From JBBQWZ01 sp038210135 (GTDB lineage: Bacteria; Acidobacteriota; Terriglobia; Bryobacterales; Bryobacteraceae), in the NCBI GenBank assembly GCA_038210135.1, contig JBBQWZ010000019.1:40793-104792 (forward strand): a stretch of DNA of 64,000 nucleotides. Direction: 5' to 3'. The translations under genes were made by a program, and so were the position numbers. Of this stretch, positions 25,501-33,763 are shown piece by piece. How positions within the stretch are numbered: the stretch's first letter is position 1; each line of letters begins with the position of its first letter. The notes under the pieces are model-generated. The model was not told the DNA's origin. It searched no databases and saw only the letters and a list, made by a program, of their open reading frames with translations.

Positions 25501-25878
25501 GGTAGCACGCAAACGGCGAATCAGGTGGCGCAGGTTGACATCCTTCACGGGATCAACATCGGCAATCCCTGGTTCTCCCCGACCTCTTTCGTTCAGGAGA
25601 CTCGCCCTGGAGTCTTCGGAAGCAGCGGCCGCAACAGCTTCAGCGGACCGGGCTACGTGGACTTGACCACTTCCGTCGCGAAGCTGATCAAGTTCACAGA
25701 GAGCATGAGCTTTGAATTGCGCGGCGAGGCGTTCAACGTCGCCAACCACGCGAAGTTCAACAATCCCGGTACGAACGTGGCCAACTACAACGCGGATCCG
25801 TCGAAGAATACCTTCGGCGTCATTACCGGCGCGAGCAACGGGCGTACTCTGCAGTTGGGAGCGAAGTTCGTCTTCTAA
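22558..25878 (+). CDS. TonB-dependent receptor with carboxypeptidase regulatory-like domain (Oar-like)
   Basis: A 1106-residue outer membrane protein. The ATG at 22558 starts a signal peptide (MQYQRVICILLVLVALCSVAAYGQ). Residues about 25-105 form a CarboxypepD-reg-like Ig fold (GTLLGTVTDVSGASIANAKV, GNYSFPDLPPGVYVVTVEVNGF). Then comes a plug-type region (YQIEGIDDNERTG, GRASGAVVNVILKSGSN) and a long beta-barrel ending in an aromatic residue (LQLGAKFVF), the OMP C-terminal signature. This architecture is very abundant in Acidobacteriota and is thought to import oligosaccharides or other large solutes. It is divergent from a LysR gene and is the probable client of the TonB system at 11.9 kb. It ends at a strong terminator. 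Confidence 0.93.
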   Translation: MQYQRVICILLVLVALCSVAAYGQAVSGTLLGTVTDVSGASIANAKVSVLESNTGAVRSTTSNESGNYSFPDLPPGVYVVTVEVNGFKKDRRTGVVVEVNSTARVDTQLQPGNVSESIEVVSQAAALQTDRADVGVKFNATQVANLPLGTQRNFQSVLNAVPGTTPASFQHSQFFNAASSLQTEVNGQMRMGNNYQIEGIDDNERTGLLQILIPPIEALQTIDASTSNFEAELGRASGAVVNVILKSGSNKMHGAAYEFLRNSNLNARNFFDPSVGHQAYNYFGGNIGGPIIKNKLFYFGDILRITDHQANTNLLTIPTPTQISGNLSGSATPIYDPRTGNPDGTGRTPFENNQIPLDRINPISAKLLALLPRPNVASASGSNNYFALLPFHKDTTSYDVKVDYVMTDKDRLSGRLSYSRPEVFQAPVFGQILGGPAQGNFQGTGIQKTYSGGLNYSRIFSPTLISEFRFGVAYYHNEAQNSDYGTDSSAALGIPGVNIGPFYSGIVGVNIGSFYSANTIGYSASVPWVRSEANINLVNTWTKIYHNHTIKFGGDLRRMRDELLQDQTFSPRGLFNFSAGQTSLKGGPATSYYNNFASLLLDLPNQAGRDLGQYFPAYRQWLLFGFVQDKWQVSSKLTVDVGLRWEFYKPATPRFDGGFSNYDFATNSLIIAGVGSNPNDLGMKKRYANFAPRLGLAYRFNEKTVIRAGFGISYTPFPDNTYAYNYPIRANNQFDPAISTYGPAVLPDGRTATFQTGFPAPVNPPIPANGIIPVAGLGTLANSTYVSVNTQFKNPYVESWNLAIQRQLPMKLTLDVAYVGNHGVHAPLQYNLNAATTAGGGNASQPQFAKYGRTGASNLFFGGFSNMYNALQVKLDRRFAGGLTMTTAYTWARGMSFQNNDDEGVPLSYVDFRRNYARNNFDRTHSYVQSFVYELPFGQGKKFMSTGLMANVLGNWRVNGIVSAYTGTPLTITGGSALNTPGSTQTANQVAQVDILHGINIGNPWFSPTSFVQETRPGVFGSSGRNSFSGPGYVDLTTSVAKLIKFTESMSFELRGEAFNVANHAKFNNPGTNVANYNADPSKNTFGVITGASNGRTLQLGAKFVF

Positions 25879-25899
25879 ACTGGGCCGCGTTAGCGAAAC

Positions 25900-25942
25900 G
25901 GGCCGGAGCTTCCGCAGAGGAGTTCCGGCCCTTTCTTTTTTT
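25900..25942 (+). terminator. Intrinsic terminator after the TonB-dependent receptor gene
   Basis: GGGCCGGA (25900-25907) pairs with TCCGGCCC (25924-25931), followed by TTTCTTTTTTTG. Strong stem with a long T-run. Confidence 0.9.
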
Positions 25943-25972
25943 GAGGTACAGCTTCCGCAATAATAGGAGCAC

Positions 25973-26443
25973 ATGGGTAATTTCTTTGAGCGCGCGGACC
26001 TTGTTGCTCAACGCGCAAAATGGAAAGCCGCCGGGCAGAAAGTGGTTTTCACCAACGGCTGCTACGATATTCTGCACCCCGGCCACATCCGTCTTCTCGA
26101 GAGCGCAAGATCGCTCGGCGATATCCTGATTTTAGCTTTGAACACCGATAGTTCCGTACAACGATTGAAGGGCCCGAAGCGCCCGCTGATTTCGGAATTC
26201 GAGCGTGCGGCGCTCGCGCAAACACTCGAAGCGGTGGACGCCGTAACGTTCTTCGATGAGGACACGCCCCGCGAACTGATCGCCGACGTTCTACCTGACA
26301 TCCTGGTGAAAGGCGCGGATTGGGCGCATTTTATTGCCGGACGCGAAGAGGTGGAAGCTGCTGGAGGAAAAGTGATGGCGCTCTCGCTCGAACCCGGTTA
26401 TTCGACAACCAACATCGAAAAAGAGATTCTCGCCCGCCCGTGA
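25973..26443 (+). CDS. rfaE2: D-glycero-beta-D-manno-heptose 1-phosphate adenylyltransferase
   Basis: A 156-residue cytidylyltransferase-fold enzyme equivalent to the C-terminal domain of HldE. It shows the nucleotide-binding TNGCYDILHPGHIRLLESAR with the HxGH motif, then LALNTDSSVQRLKGPKRP and ALAQTLEAVDAVTFFDEDTP. It activates heptose for ADP-heptose synthesis in LPS inner core assembly. The last residues GYSTTNIEKEIL are typical of the single-domain form. The kinase partner (RfaE1) is not in the window. The ATG follows GGAGC. It overlaps mfd by 4 bases. Confidence 0.92.
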   Translation: MGNFFERADLVAQRAKWKAAGQKVVFTNGCYDILHPGHIRLLESARSLGDILILALNTDSSVQRLKGPKRPLISEFERAALAQTLEAVDAVTFFDEDTPRELIADVLPDILVKGADWAHFIAGREEVEAAGGKVMALSLEPGYSTTNIEKEILARP

Positions 26444-29400
26444 CACATCCCGCCGTCCGAGAGATTCTGACGCTCGCGGCGCGCCACCCCGCGTTCCAGG
26501 AACTCATCACCGCGCTCACACGACGAAGCGAACGATCGCTCCGCCTGTCGGGCCTCACGACCACCGCGAAGGCGCTCTACCTCACGCTGCTGTGGCAGGT
26601 GGTCGAGCGGCCGATTCTCATCATCACCGACGGATCCAAGGAAGCCGAAACCCTATTCGAACTGGTCAGCACGTTCTTCGAATTGCTGGTCCATCATCCG
26701 GGCTTGCCGAAACCACAATTGATTCCCGCGCTGGATGTGATTCCCTCGCAGCGTCTCTCGCCGCACTCAGAGATCGCCGAACAGCGGGCGATCGGATTTT
26801 GGCGTCTGGCGAACAGCCACGTTACCGGTACGGCCGTGCCGGTGACCATCACGCCGATCGGGTCCGCGTTGCTGAAAACCGAGTCGCCGGATTTCTATTC
26901 GCAACTCGCGCTGACACTTCGCACCGGCGAAGAGCTGCCGATGGAGATGATCGCGCAGCACCTTGAATCCATCGGCTATGAGCGCCGCGAACCCGTCGAG
27001 ATGGTAGGCGAGTACTCGATTCGCGGAGGCATCCTCGACGTGTATCCGGCGGAGAGCTCCAATCCGCTCCGCATCGAATTCTTCGGCGACGAGATCGAAA
27101 GCATTCGGCGATTCGAGGTCGAGTCGCAGCGCTCGGTGTTGAAGATCACCGAGGCCCACGTGCTTCCTCTGACCGAGACTCCGCGGACGCGCGCGCTCTT
27201 CCATCAACTCGCGGAGGCGATCGATTTTGATTCGGTCGCCAGTCCGGGAGACGTTTTTCCGGGCTGGGAGTTTGTGGTGCCGATGGTGCGTCCGCGAACG
27301 CATTCGATCTTCGGCCTAGCCCCCGAGCCGATCGTACTTCTCGACGAACCGGAGCAGCTGCTAGCGGCCGCGGACCGCCTCTGGAAGCGCTTGGAGGATC
27401 CGGCTCGCAAGTCTCCGGTCGATCCGGTGGCAAGCTTCTTCCGGCGCGAAGAATTCGAAGAGCTGGTCAAAACCTACACGACTGTCCAGTTCCGCGAGCT
27501 CGATCTGGAACTTCGGGATCTCAACGACGGCCAGACCAGCCATCACGTCAACAGCCGCCCGTCGATGGCCTTCCACGGATCCATGCAAGTTGCGGTTGCC
27601 GAGGCGAAATCGCTGATCGAGCAAGGCTATCGCACCGCGTTCTTCGCGCCGACCAACGGCGAACTCGAACGCTTGGCGGACATTTTTCACGAGTACTCCG
27701 TGCCCTTCCAGTTGGGGCTCGGACCCAACGAAGCCGCTTCCCAATATCTTGCTGAACGCTCCTATCTGGCCGGCTCCGTCGCTTCGACTTGTCTCGTAAA
27801 AGGCCACGTCCGCAAGGGCGCGGTTTTCCCGGACGCGCGAATCGCCCTGTTTGGCAGCGAGGATTTGTTCGATACCTCCGACCTGATCGCGCGTCCCGGA
27901 ATTACAAAAGCGCAATTGGCGACCTTCGCTTCCGATCTCGCGGACCTGAAGCCGGGTGATTTCGTCGTGCACACCACGCACGGCGTCGGCAAATTTGTCG
28001 GCGTCCGCGAGATCGCGCAAGGCGAGCAAAAGGGCGACTTCATGCTGATCGAGTATTCGGGGGACGCGAAGCTGTACGTTCCGCTAACCCGGATGGATCT
28101 GGTGCAGAAGTTCCGCGGCGGCGGTGAATCGGCACCGCACCTCGATCGCCTCGGTGGAGCATCCTGGTCGAAAACTAAAACGCGCGTCAAAGCCAAAATG
28201 CGCGACATGGCCGACGAGCTACTGAAGCTCTACGCCCAGCGCCGCATGGCGAAAGGCTTTGCGTTTTCGACGGATTCCAACTGGCAGCGCGAGTTTGAAG
28301 AGGCGTTCGACTTCACCGAAACCAAGGATCAAGGCACCGCGATCAAAGACATCAAACGCGACATGGAATCCGATACGCCGATGGATCGCCTTCTGTGCGG
28401 CGACGTCGGCTTCGGCAAGACAGAAGTTGCGATGCGGGCCGCGTTCAAGGCGCTGGGCGACGGAAAGCAAGTTGCGGTTCTTGCGCCCACGACCGTGCTT
28501 GCGTTTCAGCATTTCGAAACCTTTAAGAGGCGGTTCGCACCCTTTCCCGCGCGCGTCGAAATGATTTCCAGGTTCCGCAACAAAAAGGAAATCGATCAGG
28601 TCTTAGTCGACGTGGACGCCGCCAAGGTGGACGTGCTGATCGGAACGCACCGGCTGCTTTCGCAAGACGTCAAGTTCGCGGATCTGGGGTTGCTGATCGT
28701 CGATGAAGAACAGCGCTTCGGAGTCCGGCACAAAGAACGCCTCAAACAGATGCGCGCGAACGTGGACGTGCTGACCATGAGCGCCACGCCGATTCCACGA
28801 ACCTTACACATGTCCCTGCTTGGCCTGCGCGACATGAGCGTTATTGAGACACCTCCCAAAGACCGGCTTGCCGTCCATACGGTCGTCGCGCACTTTAACC
28901 TGGACCTGATCAAGACCGCGATCGAGCAGGAGATTTCACGCGGCGGGCAGGTGTACTACGTCCACAATCGCGTCGATTCCATCTTCGAGCGGGCGGCGTT
29001 GATTCAGGAGATGCTGCCTGAAGCCAGGATCGGCGTCGGTCACGGACAGATGGGCGAGAATGAACTCGAACGCGTTCTGCTCGGGTTCATGCAGCACGAG
29101 TACGACGTGTTTGTTTGCACGACGATCGTTGAGAACGGGCTCGATATTCCGCTTGCCAACACAATCCTGATCGACCACGCGGAACGCTACGGCCTTTCGG
29201 AGCTGTACCAGTTGCGAGGCCGCGTGGGCCGCTCGAATCGCCGCGCATATGCGTATTTATTGGTTCCTCCCGATAAAGAATTGACCGACGTCGCACGCAA
29301 ACGGCTGGCTGCGCTGCGCGAATTCTCGGATCTTGGAGCCGGCTTCAAGATCGCCGCGCTCGATCTGGAATTGCGCGGTGGCGGCAACCTCCTGGGCGGT

Positions 29401-29937
29401 GAACAGCATGGCCATATCGAAGCGATTGGCTTCGACATGTACATCCGCATGCTCGAAGAAACGGTCCGAGAACTGAAGGGCGAGGAGATTCCGCTCGAAG
29501 TCCACTCGAATCTGAATCTCGGCCTGGACATTCGCATTCCCGCCGAATACATCTCCGACGATCAGCAACGTTTACGCGCCTACAAGCGAATCGCGGATAC
29601 GAATGACGAAGAAAAAGCCAAACGACTGCGCGACGAATTGTCCGACCGCTATGGTCCCGCGCCGGAGCCGGTTCTTCAGCTCGTTGAATTCGCGTTAGTG
29701 AAATCGGCCGCCGAACGCGCCGGCATCGAGGCGATCGACCGTCGTGCCGGCACGCTGAACGTGAAATTCCACGAAGCTTCGCGGATCGATCCACAGAAAT
29801 TAATGCAACTCGTCTCCTCGACTCCGGGAGCGCAATTTTCACCGGCGGGAGTCTTGAAACTACCGATCGGCGGGAAGGAATCGCCGGGGGAGATGCTCGC
29901 AACGCTGCGTCAGTACGTGGAAGCGTTAACGGGCTAA
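26440..29937 (+). CDS. mfd: Transcription-repair coupling factor
   Basis: A 1165-residue SF2 translocase. It starts at GTG 26440, overlapping the rfaE2 stop; the longer open frame back to 26320 only reads through rfaE2. The N-terminal third is UvrB-like (LDVIPSQRLSPHSEIAEQRAI, EYSIRGGILDVYPAESSNPLRIEFF). The RNA polymerase-interaction domain lies near residue 505 (PGDFVVHTTHGVGKFVGV). The motor has Walker A GDVGFGKTE at about 652, DEEQ near 754, and TMSATPIPRTLHMSLLGLRD. The TRCF C-terminal domain closes the protein. It removes stalled RNA polymerase and recruits UvrA. Length is normal. Confidence 0.97.
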   Translation: MTHPAVREILTLAARHPAFQELITALTRRSERSLRLSGLTTTAKALYLTLLWQVVERPILIITDGSKEAETLFELVSTFFELLVHHPGLPKPQLIPALDVIPSQRLSPHSEIAEQRAIGFWRLANSHVTGTAVPVTITPIGSALLKTESPDFYSQLALTLRTGEELPMEMIAQHLESIGYERREPVEMVGEYSIRGGILDVYPAESSNPLRIEFFGDEIESIRRFEVESQRSVLKITEAHVLPLTETPRTRALFHQLAEAIDFDSVASPGDVFPGWEFVVPMVRPRTHSIFGLAPEPIVLLDEPEQLLAAADRLWKRLEDPARKSPVDPVASFFRREEFEELVKTYTTVQFRELDLELRDLNDGQTSHHVNSRPSMAFHGSMQVAVAEAKSLIEQGYRTAFFAPTNGELERLADIFHEYSVPFQLGLGPNEAASQYLAERSYLAGSVASTCLVKGHVRKGAVFPDARIALFGSEDLFDTSDLIARPGITKAQLATFASDLADLKPGDFVVHTTHGVGKFVGVREIAQGEQKGDFMLIEYSGDAKLYVPLTRMDLVQKFRGGGESAPHLDRLGGASWSKTKTRVKAKMRDMADELLKLYAQRRMAKGFAFSTDSNWQREFEEAFDFTETKDQGTAIKDIKRDMESDTPMDRLLCGDVGFGKTEVAMRAAFKALGDGKQVAVLAPTTVLAFQHFETFKRRFAPFPARVEMISRFRNKKEIDQVLVDVDAAKVDVLIGTHRLLSQDVKFADLGLLIVDEEQRFGVRHKERLKQMRANVDVLTMSATPIPRTLHMSLLGLRDMSVIETPPKDRLAVHTVVAHFNLDLIKTAIEQEISRGGQVYYVHNRVDSIFERAALIQEMLPEARIGVGHGQMGENELERVLLGFMQHEYDVFVCTTIVENGLDIPLANTILIDHAERYGLSELYQLRGRVGRSNRRAYAYLLVPPDKELTDVARKRLAALREFSDLGAGFKIAALDLELRGGGNLLGGEQHGHIEAIGFDMYIRMLEETVRELKGEEIPLEVHSNLNLGLDIRIPAEYISDDQQRLRAYKRIADTNDEEKAKRLRDELSDRYGPAPEPVLQLVEFALVKSAAERAGIEAIDRRAGTLNVKFHEASRIDPQKLMQLVSSTPGAQFSPAGVLKLPIGGKESPGEMLATLRQYVEALTG

Positions 29938-30116
29938 ATGCCTGGCCAGAGCCGTGCACTCTGTTGGAGGACAACCCGTCAATAGAGGAGAATACTTTGC
30001 TTTTACGGCGTATTTCGAGTCATGGCCGCCGCCCTGTCGGGCCTGAAGTTCACAGGCATGAGCGCATCCGGCACAACTATACGCTGGTAATAAAGTCAAA
30101 CCCGCCGCGGCGGTTC

Positions 30117-30122
30117 TATAAT
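30117..30122 (+). promoter_or_regulatory. Perfect -10 element (TATAAT) 6 nt before the SurA-like gene
   Basis: TATAAT at 30117-30122 is followed by 6 nt and then the ATG at 30129. With a normal 6-nt discriminator, transcription would start on the A of the start codon. No Shine-Dalgarno sequence is present. The -35 (GTCAAA at 30095-30100) is weak. Confidence 0.55.
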
Positions 30123-30128
30123 AAGATC

Positions 30129-31280
30129 ATGCGAAGTTTTGCAGTTTTTGCGGTGAGCGCCGCTCTCCTTGTTAGCATCCCTGCGCGCGCCGCCGAAATC
30201 CGGCTGATGGAAGAGATCATCGCCAAAGTCAACGGCGACATCATCACCCGCGGCGAGATCGAGAAGCTTCACCGGCAGGTGGAAGCAGAGTTACGTCAAC
30301 AGAGCCAAACCGGTCCCCGCCTCGCGGAAGCGTTGGCGCTTCGTGATAAGGATCTTCTTCGCGAGCGGATCGACCAGCTGCTGCTGATCTCGAAAGCCAA
30401 AGAGCTGAGCATCAATGTCGATCCCGAAGTATCGAAGTATCTGGCCGACATGCAGCGCCAGTTCAAGATCGCGGATCCGGAAAAGTTTCAGCAGTTCGTC
30501 CGCGAGAACGCGGGCATGCCATTTGAAGATTACAAGAACGACTACAAGAACTCTTTGCTCACCAACAAAGTGATCCGTCAGGAAGTCGGCGGCAAAATCA
30601 ACGTTTCGAAAGACGACATCAGGAAGTATTACGAAGACCACAAGAACGACTTCAAGCGCGAAGAGCGGGTGTACCTCCGCGAACTGCTAGTTTCGACGGA
30701 GAACAAGACTCCCGCCGAGGTCGCCCTGCTGCAAAAGAAAGCGACTGACCTTTCCGCGCGCGCCAAGAAGGGCGAAAAGTTTCCTGAACTCGCCCAGCAA
30801 AATTCGGACGCCGTTACCGCCTCACAGGGCGGCGCACTCGACGCCTTCACGAAGGGACAGCTGAAAGCGGAACTCGAAACCAAAGTTTGGGACCAGCCGC
30901 GCGGCTACGTGAGCGATCCGATCAAGGTGGATGCCGGGTTCCTGATCCTCAAAGTCGAAGAGCATCAAAAGGCCGGCCTTGCCACGCTCGAAGAGGTCGA
31001 GAACGAGGTCCAGGAAAAGCTGTTCATGCCGCGCATGGGCCCGGCGGTCCGCGAATATCTGACCAAGCTCCGGCAGGACGCGTTCCTCGAAATCAAAGCA
31101 GGCTACGTGGACACCGGCGCGGCAGCGGGCAAGAACACCGTCTGGAGCGATCCGGCCCAGTTGAAGCCCGAAACGGTCACTAAGGCCGAAGTCGCAAGCC
31201 AGACGCGCAAGAAGCGGTTGCTCTGGATTCCGATTCCCGGAACCAAGACGCAGAACACGAAGGCATCCTCCTCGAAATGA
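30129..31280 (+). CDS. Periplasmic peptidyl-prolyl isomerase/chaperone (SurA/PpiC type)
   Basis: A 383-residue exported protein with the signal peptide MRSFAVFAVSAALLVSIPARA. The N-terminal SurA-like chaperone part (EEIIAKVNGDIITRGEIEKLHRQ; LRERIDQLLLISKAKEL) is followed by a parvulin domain (VYLRELLVST, GEKFPELAQQNSDAVTASQGGALDAFTKGQL, VDAGFLILKVEEHQ). It has one parvulin domain, as in most non-enterobacterial homologues, and a basic C-terminal tail. It helps fold outer membrane proteins. A TATAAT box sits 6 nt before the start. The stop overlaps the yhaM-like gene by 4 bases. Confidence 0.88.
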   Translation: MRSFAVFAVSAALLVSIPARAAEIRLMEEIIAKVNGDIITRGEIEKLHRQVEAELRQQSQTGPRLAEALALRDKDLLRERIDQLLLISKAKELSINVDPEVSKYLADMQRQFKIADPEKFQQFVRENAGMPFEDYKNDYKNSLLTNKVIRQEVGGKINVSKDDIRKYYEDHKNDFKREERVYLRELLVSTENKTPAEVALLQKKATDLSARAKKGEKFPELAQQNSDAVTASQGGALDAFTKGQLKAELETKVWDQPRGYVSDPIKVDAGFLILKVEEHQKAGLATLEEVENEVQEKLFMPRMGPAVREYLTKLRQDAFLEIKAGYVDTGAAAGKNTVWSDPAQLKPETVTKAEVASQTRKKRLLWIPIPGTKTQNTKASSSK

Positions 31281-32437
31281 AGTCTCCGTACGTTTCGGAC
31301 CTGCTGGCGAATCAGATTGCGACCGGAACGTTTCTCGTTCAGCATAAGGAGATCCGCCAAAAGCGAACTGGCGAATCGTATCTCTCGCTGACGCTCGCGG
31401 ACAAGTCCGGCGACTTGGACGCGAAGATGTGGGACAACGCGGCGGAGGTGATGGAAACCTTCGAGCGCGACGACTTCGTCCGCGTGAAGGGTCTGCTGCA
31501 GGTCTTCCAGAACCGGCCCCAGTTCACGATTCACAAGCTACAGCGGCAGGATGCGGCGCAGCAGGATCTCGCGGATTACCTGCCCGCCTCGAAGCGCGAT
31601 CCGGCGGAGATGTTCGCGGAATTGCAGTCGCGGATCTCGTCGATGACGAATCCGCATTTGAAGGCGCTTCTCGACTCGATCTTCGCGGACGAGGCTCTCG
31701 CGAAAGCCTACCGCACCGCCCCAGCGGCGAAGCAAATTCACCACGCGTGGCTCGGCGGCTTGCTCGAACACACGTTGTCGCTTGCGGCGTTGGCGGAATC
31801 GACCGCCGCCCACTACGCCGGGATCGATCGCGATTTGCTGATGACCGGCGTCATCCTCCACGACATCGGCAAGACTCGCGAACTCGGCTACGAACGAAGC
31901 TTCGCCTATACGGCCGAAGGCCAGCTGCTCGGCCACATTGTCATCGGCGCGCAATTGGTGGACGAGCACATTCGACGTCAGCCGGAGTTTCCGCCGAAGC
32001 TGCGTTTGCTGGTTCAGCATTTAATTCTTTCTCATCACGGAGAACTCGCCTATGGTTCTCCGAAAGTGCCCCTGTTTCCCGAAGCGCTGCTACTCCATCA
32101 TCTCGACAACATGGATTCCAAAATGGAAGCGATGCGCGCCCTGATCGCCAACGACAAGAACCTCGAAGGTACCTGGACCTCGTATAATTCGGCCCTCGAT
32201 CGCGCAGCCCTCAAGAAAGACCGTTGGCTGCAAGACCAGACCGCTGCCCCGGTCGCCGGCCCCGTCGCGGACTCGCCGGTCCCGTCTCAAGTACCGCCAG
32301 TTGACGCCGCTTCTCACCCGGTAGCGCCCAAGCTAGTGACACCCGTTGCCACCCAGCCTCCGCCGCAGCGCAAGGAACCCGCCATCGCGTCACCGTTCGG
32401 CGCGAAGCTGCTCAGCGCTCTCGAACCCAAGAGCTAG
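31277..32437 (+). CDS. OB-fold/HD-domain 3'-5' exoribonuclease, YhaM family
   Basis: A 386-residue cytoplasmic protein. The N-terminal OB fold (YLSLTLADKSGDLDAKMWDNAAEVMETFERDDFVRVKG, a nucleic-acid binding domain) is followed by an HD phosphohydrolase domain: HHAWLGGLLEHTLSLAALAE, TGVILHDIGKTRELGY and LILSHHGELAYGSP supply the metal-binding His/Asp residues. This is the YhaM/CBF1 arrangement. The last 60 residues are a Pro-rich tail not conserved in the family. It is coupled to the SurA-like gene by an ATGA overlap. RNase activity follows from the family, not from direct evidence. Confidence 0.88.
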   Translation: MKSPYVSDLLANQIATGTFLVQHKEIRQKRTGESYLSLTLADKSGDLDAKMWDNAAEVMETFERDDFVRVKGLLQVFQNRPQFTIHKLQRQDAAQQDLADYLPASKRDPAEMFAELQSRISSMTNPHLKALLDSIFADEALAKAYRTAPAAKQIHHAWLGGLLEHTLSLAALAESTAAHYAGIDRDLLMTGVILHDIGKTRELGYERSFAYTAEGQLLGHIVIGAQLVDEHIRRQPEFPPKLRLLVQHLILSHHGELAYGSPKVPLFPEALLLHHLDNMDSKMEAMRALIANDKNLEGTWTSYNSALDRAALKKDRWLQDQTAAPVAGPVADSPVPSQVPPVDAASHPVAPKLVTPVATQPPPQRKEPAIASPFGAKLLSALEPKS

Positions 32438-32494
32438 AACTTCTTCATCGGATCTGGTTCCGGCCTCGCCGCGTCCCTGGACCACTTCCGAGCG

Positions 32495-33715
32495 TTAGGC
32501 CAGCCCGCCACCACAGCGGCGTACGATTTCGCCGCCGATCGCAAGCGACGCGGTTGCCCCAGGACTCGGAGCATTCACGACGTGCAACGCGCGTTCCCGC
32601 TCGACGAAGTGGAAATCCTGCAGCAACTCTCCACTCGGCGCCATCGCCTGCGCGCGGACTCCGGATCCGCCTTCCACCAGGTCTTCCGGCTGAAGTTCCG
32701 GAACCAGACGTTGCAGCGACTTGCAAAACAGGTCCCTGGAAAACGACCGCCGCAGTTCGTCGAAACACATACGCGGGTACTTTTGCAGAAATCGCCAAAG
32801 ACCGGCGTACGTGATTGCGTCCCACAAATCAGCGGCGCGAAAATCGGTTTTCTTATATCCTTCGCGCGAAAAAGCCAGCACCGCATTCGGACCCGCCTCG
32901 ACGCCCCCGTGAATCATCCGTGTGAAATGAACGCCTAGAAACGGAAATCCAGGGTCGGGTACCGGATAAATCAGATGGCGAACCAGCGTCTGGCGATCCT
33001 CGCGAATTTTGTAATATTCGCCACGAAAAGGCACGATCCGCACTTCCCTGCCTCCGCCGCCCAGCTCTGCGATGCGGTCCGAATGCAAGCCGGCGCAATT
33101 GATAAGGAACTCCCCATGGAATTCGCCTTCGGTCGTTTTGGCCGTCCACTCCGATCCCGACGAGGTACCCGTCTTCAGGCCAACGACTCGCGCTCCGGTG
33201 ACGACGCGGCTCCCCTGCTGCTCGATCTTCTTGACCAATGCCGCGCACACCGAAGCGTAGTCGACGATGCCTTCCTGAGGCACCCGAAGCGCGGCGACGC
33301 CACCCGCATGCGGCTCGATCTCGCGGTACATTTCGCGCGTCATCCACACCAGGCCTTCGAGGCCGTTCTCTTTACCGCGCTTTTCTAAATCACGAAGGCG
33401 CGGCACCTCTTCCTCATTCGCCGCAAGAACGAGCTTGCCGCAGATTTCGTGCGGAATTTGGTTTTCCTCGCAGAACCGCGTCATTTCGCGAATTCCTTCC
33501 ACCGCCATTCGCGCTTTGAGAGATCCTGGTTTGTAGTACAGCCCGCAATGCAGAACACCGGAATTATGGCCGGTCTGATGTTGCCCGACTACCGATTCCT
33601 TTTCGAGCACCGTAATCCGCGCCTTCGGATATTTCTGTCCCAGGCGAAACGCCGTCGCCAGGCCGATGATTCCGCCTCCCACGATCAATACACGCTGCAT
33701 GTCCTCGTTCATCAT
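32495..33715 (-). CDS. lhgO: L-2-hydroxyglutarate oxidase/dehydrogenase
   Basis: A 406-residue FAD enzyme. The start is one of two adjacent ATGs (33715/33712); the open frame upstream to 34675 is antisense to other genes. The N-terminal RVLIVGGGIIGLATAFRLG is the FAD dinucleotide fold, followed by the family hallmarks VLEKESVVGQHQTGHNSGV-LHCGLYYKPGS and PQEGIVDYASVCAAL. It oxidises L-2-hydroxyglutarate to 2-oxoglutarate, passing electrons to oxygen or the quinone pool, and repairs side products of central metabolism. It is divergent from the fumarylacetoacetase operon, 48 bases between start codons. Confidence 0.93.
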   Translation of the reverse strand: MMNEDMQRVLIVGGGIIGLATAFRLGQKYPKARITVLEKESVVGQHQTGHNSGVLHCGLYYKPGSLKARMAVEGIREMTRFCEENQIPHEICGKLVLAANEEEVPRLRDLEKRGKENGLEGLVWMTREMYREIEPHAGGVAALRVPQEGIVDYASVCAALVKKIEQQGSRVVTGARVVGLKTGTSSGSEWTAKTTEGEFHGEFLINCAGLHSDRIAELGGGGREVRIVPFRGEYYKIREDRQTLVRHLIYPVPDPGFPFLGVHFTRMIHGGVEAGPNAVLAFSREGYKKTDFRAADLWDAITYAGLWRFLQKYPRMCFDELRRSFSRDLFCKSLQRLVPELQPEDLVEGGSGVRAQAMAPSGELLQDFHFVERERALHVVNAPSPGATASLAIGGEIVRRCGGGLA

Positions 33716-33763
33716 AACGGCCTCGCGCGCCGCCGGTGATGCGCCTCTTGATATCCTGATCAC

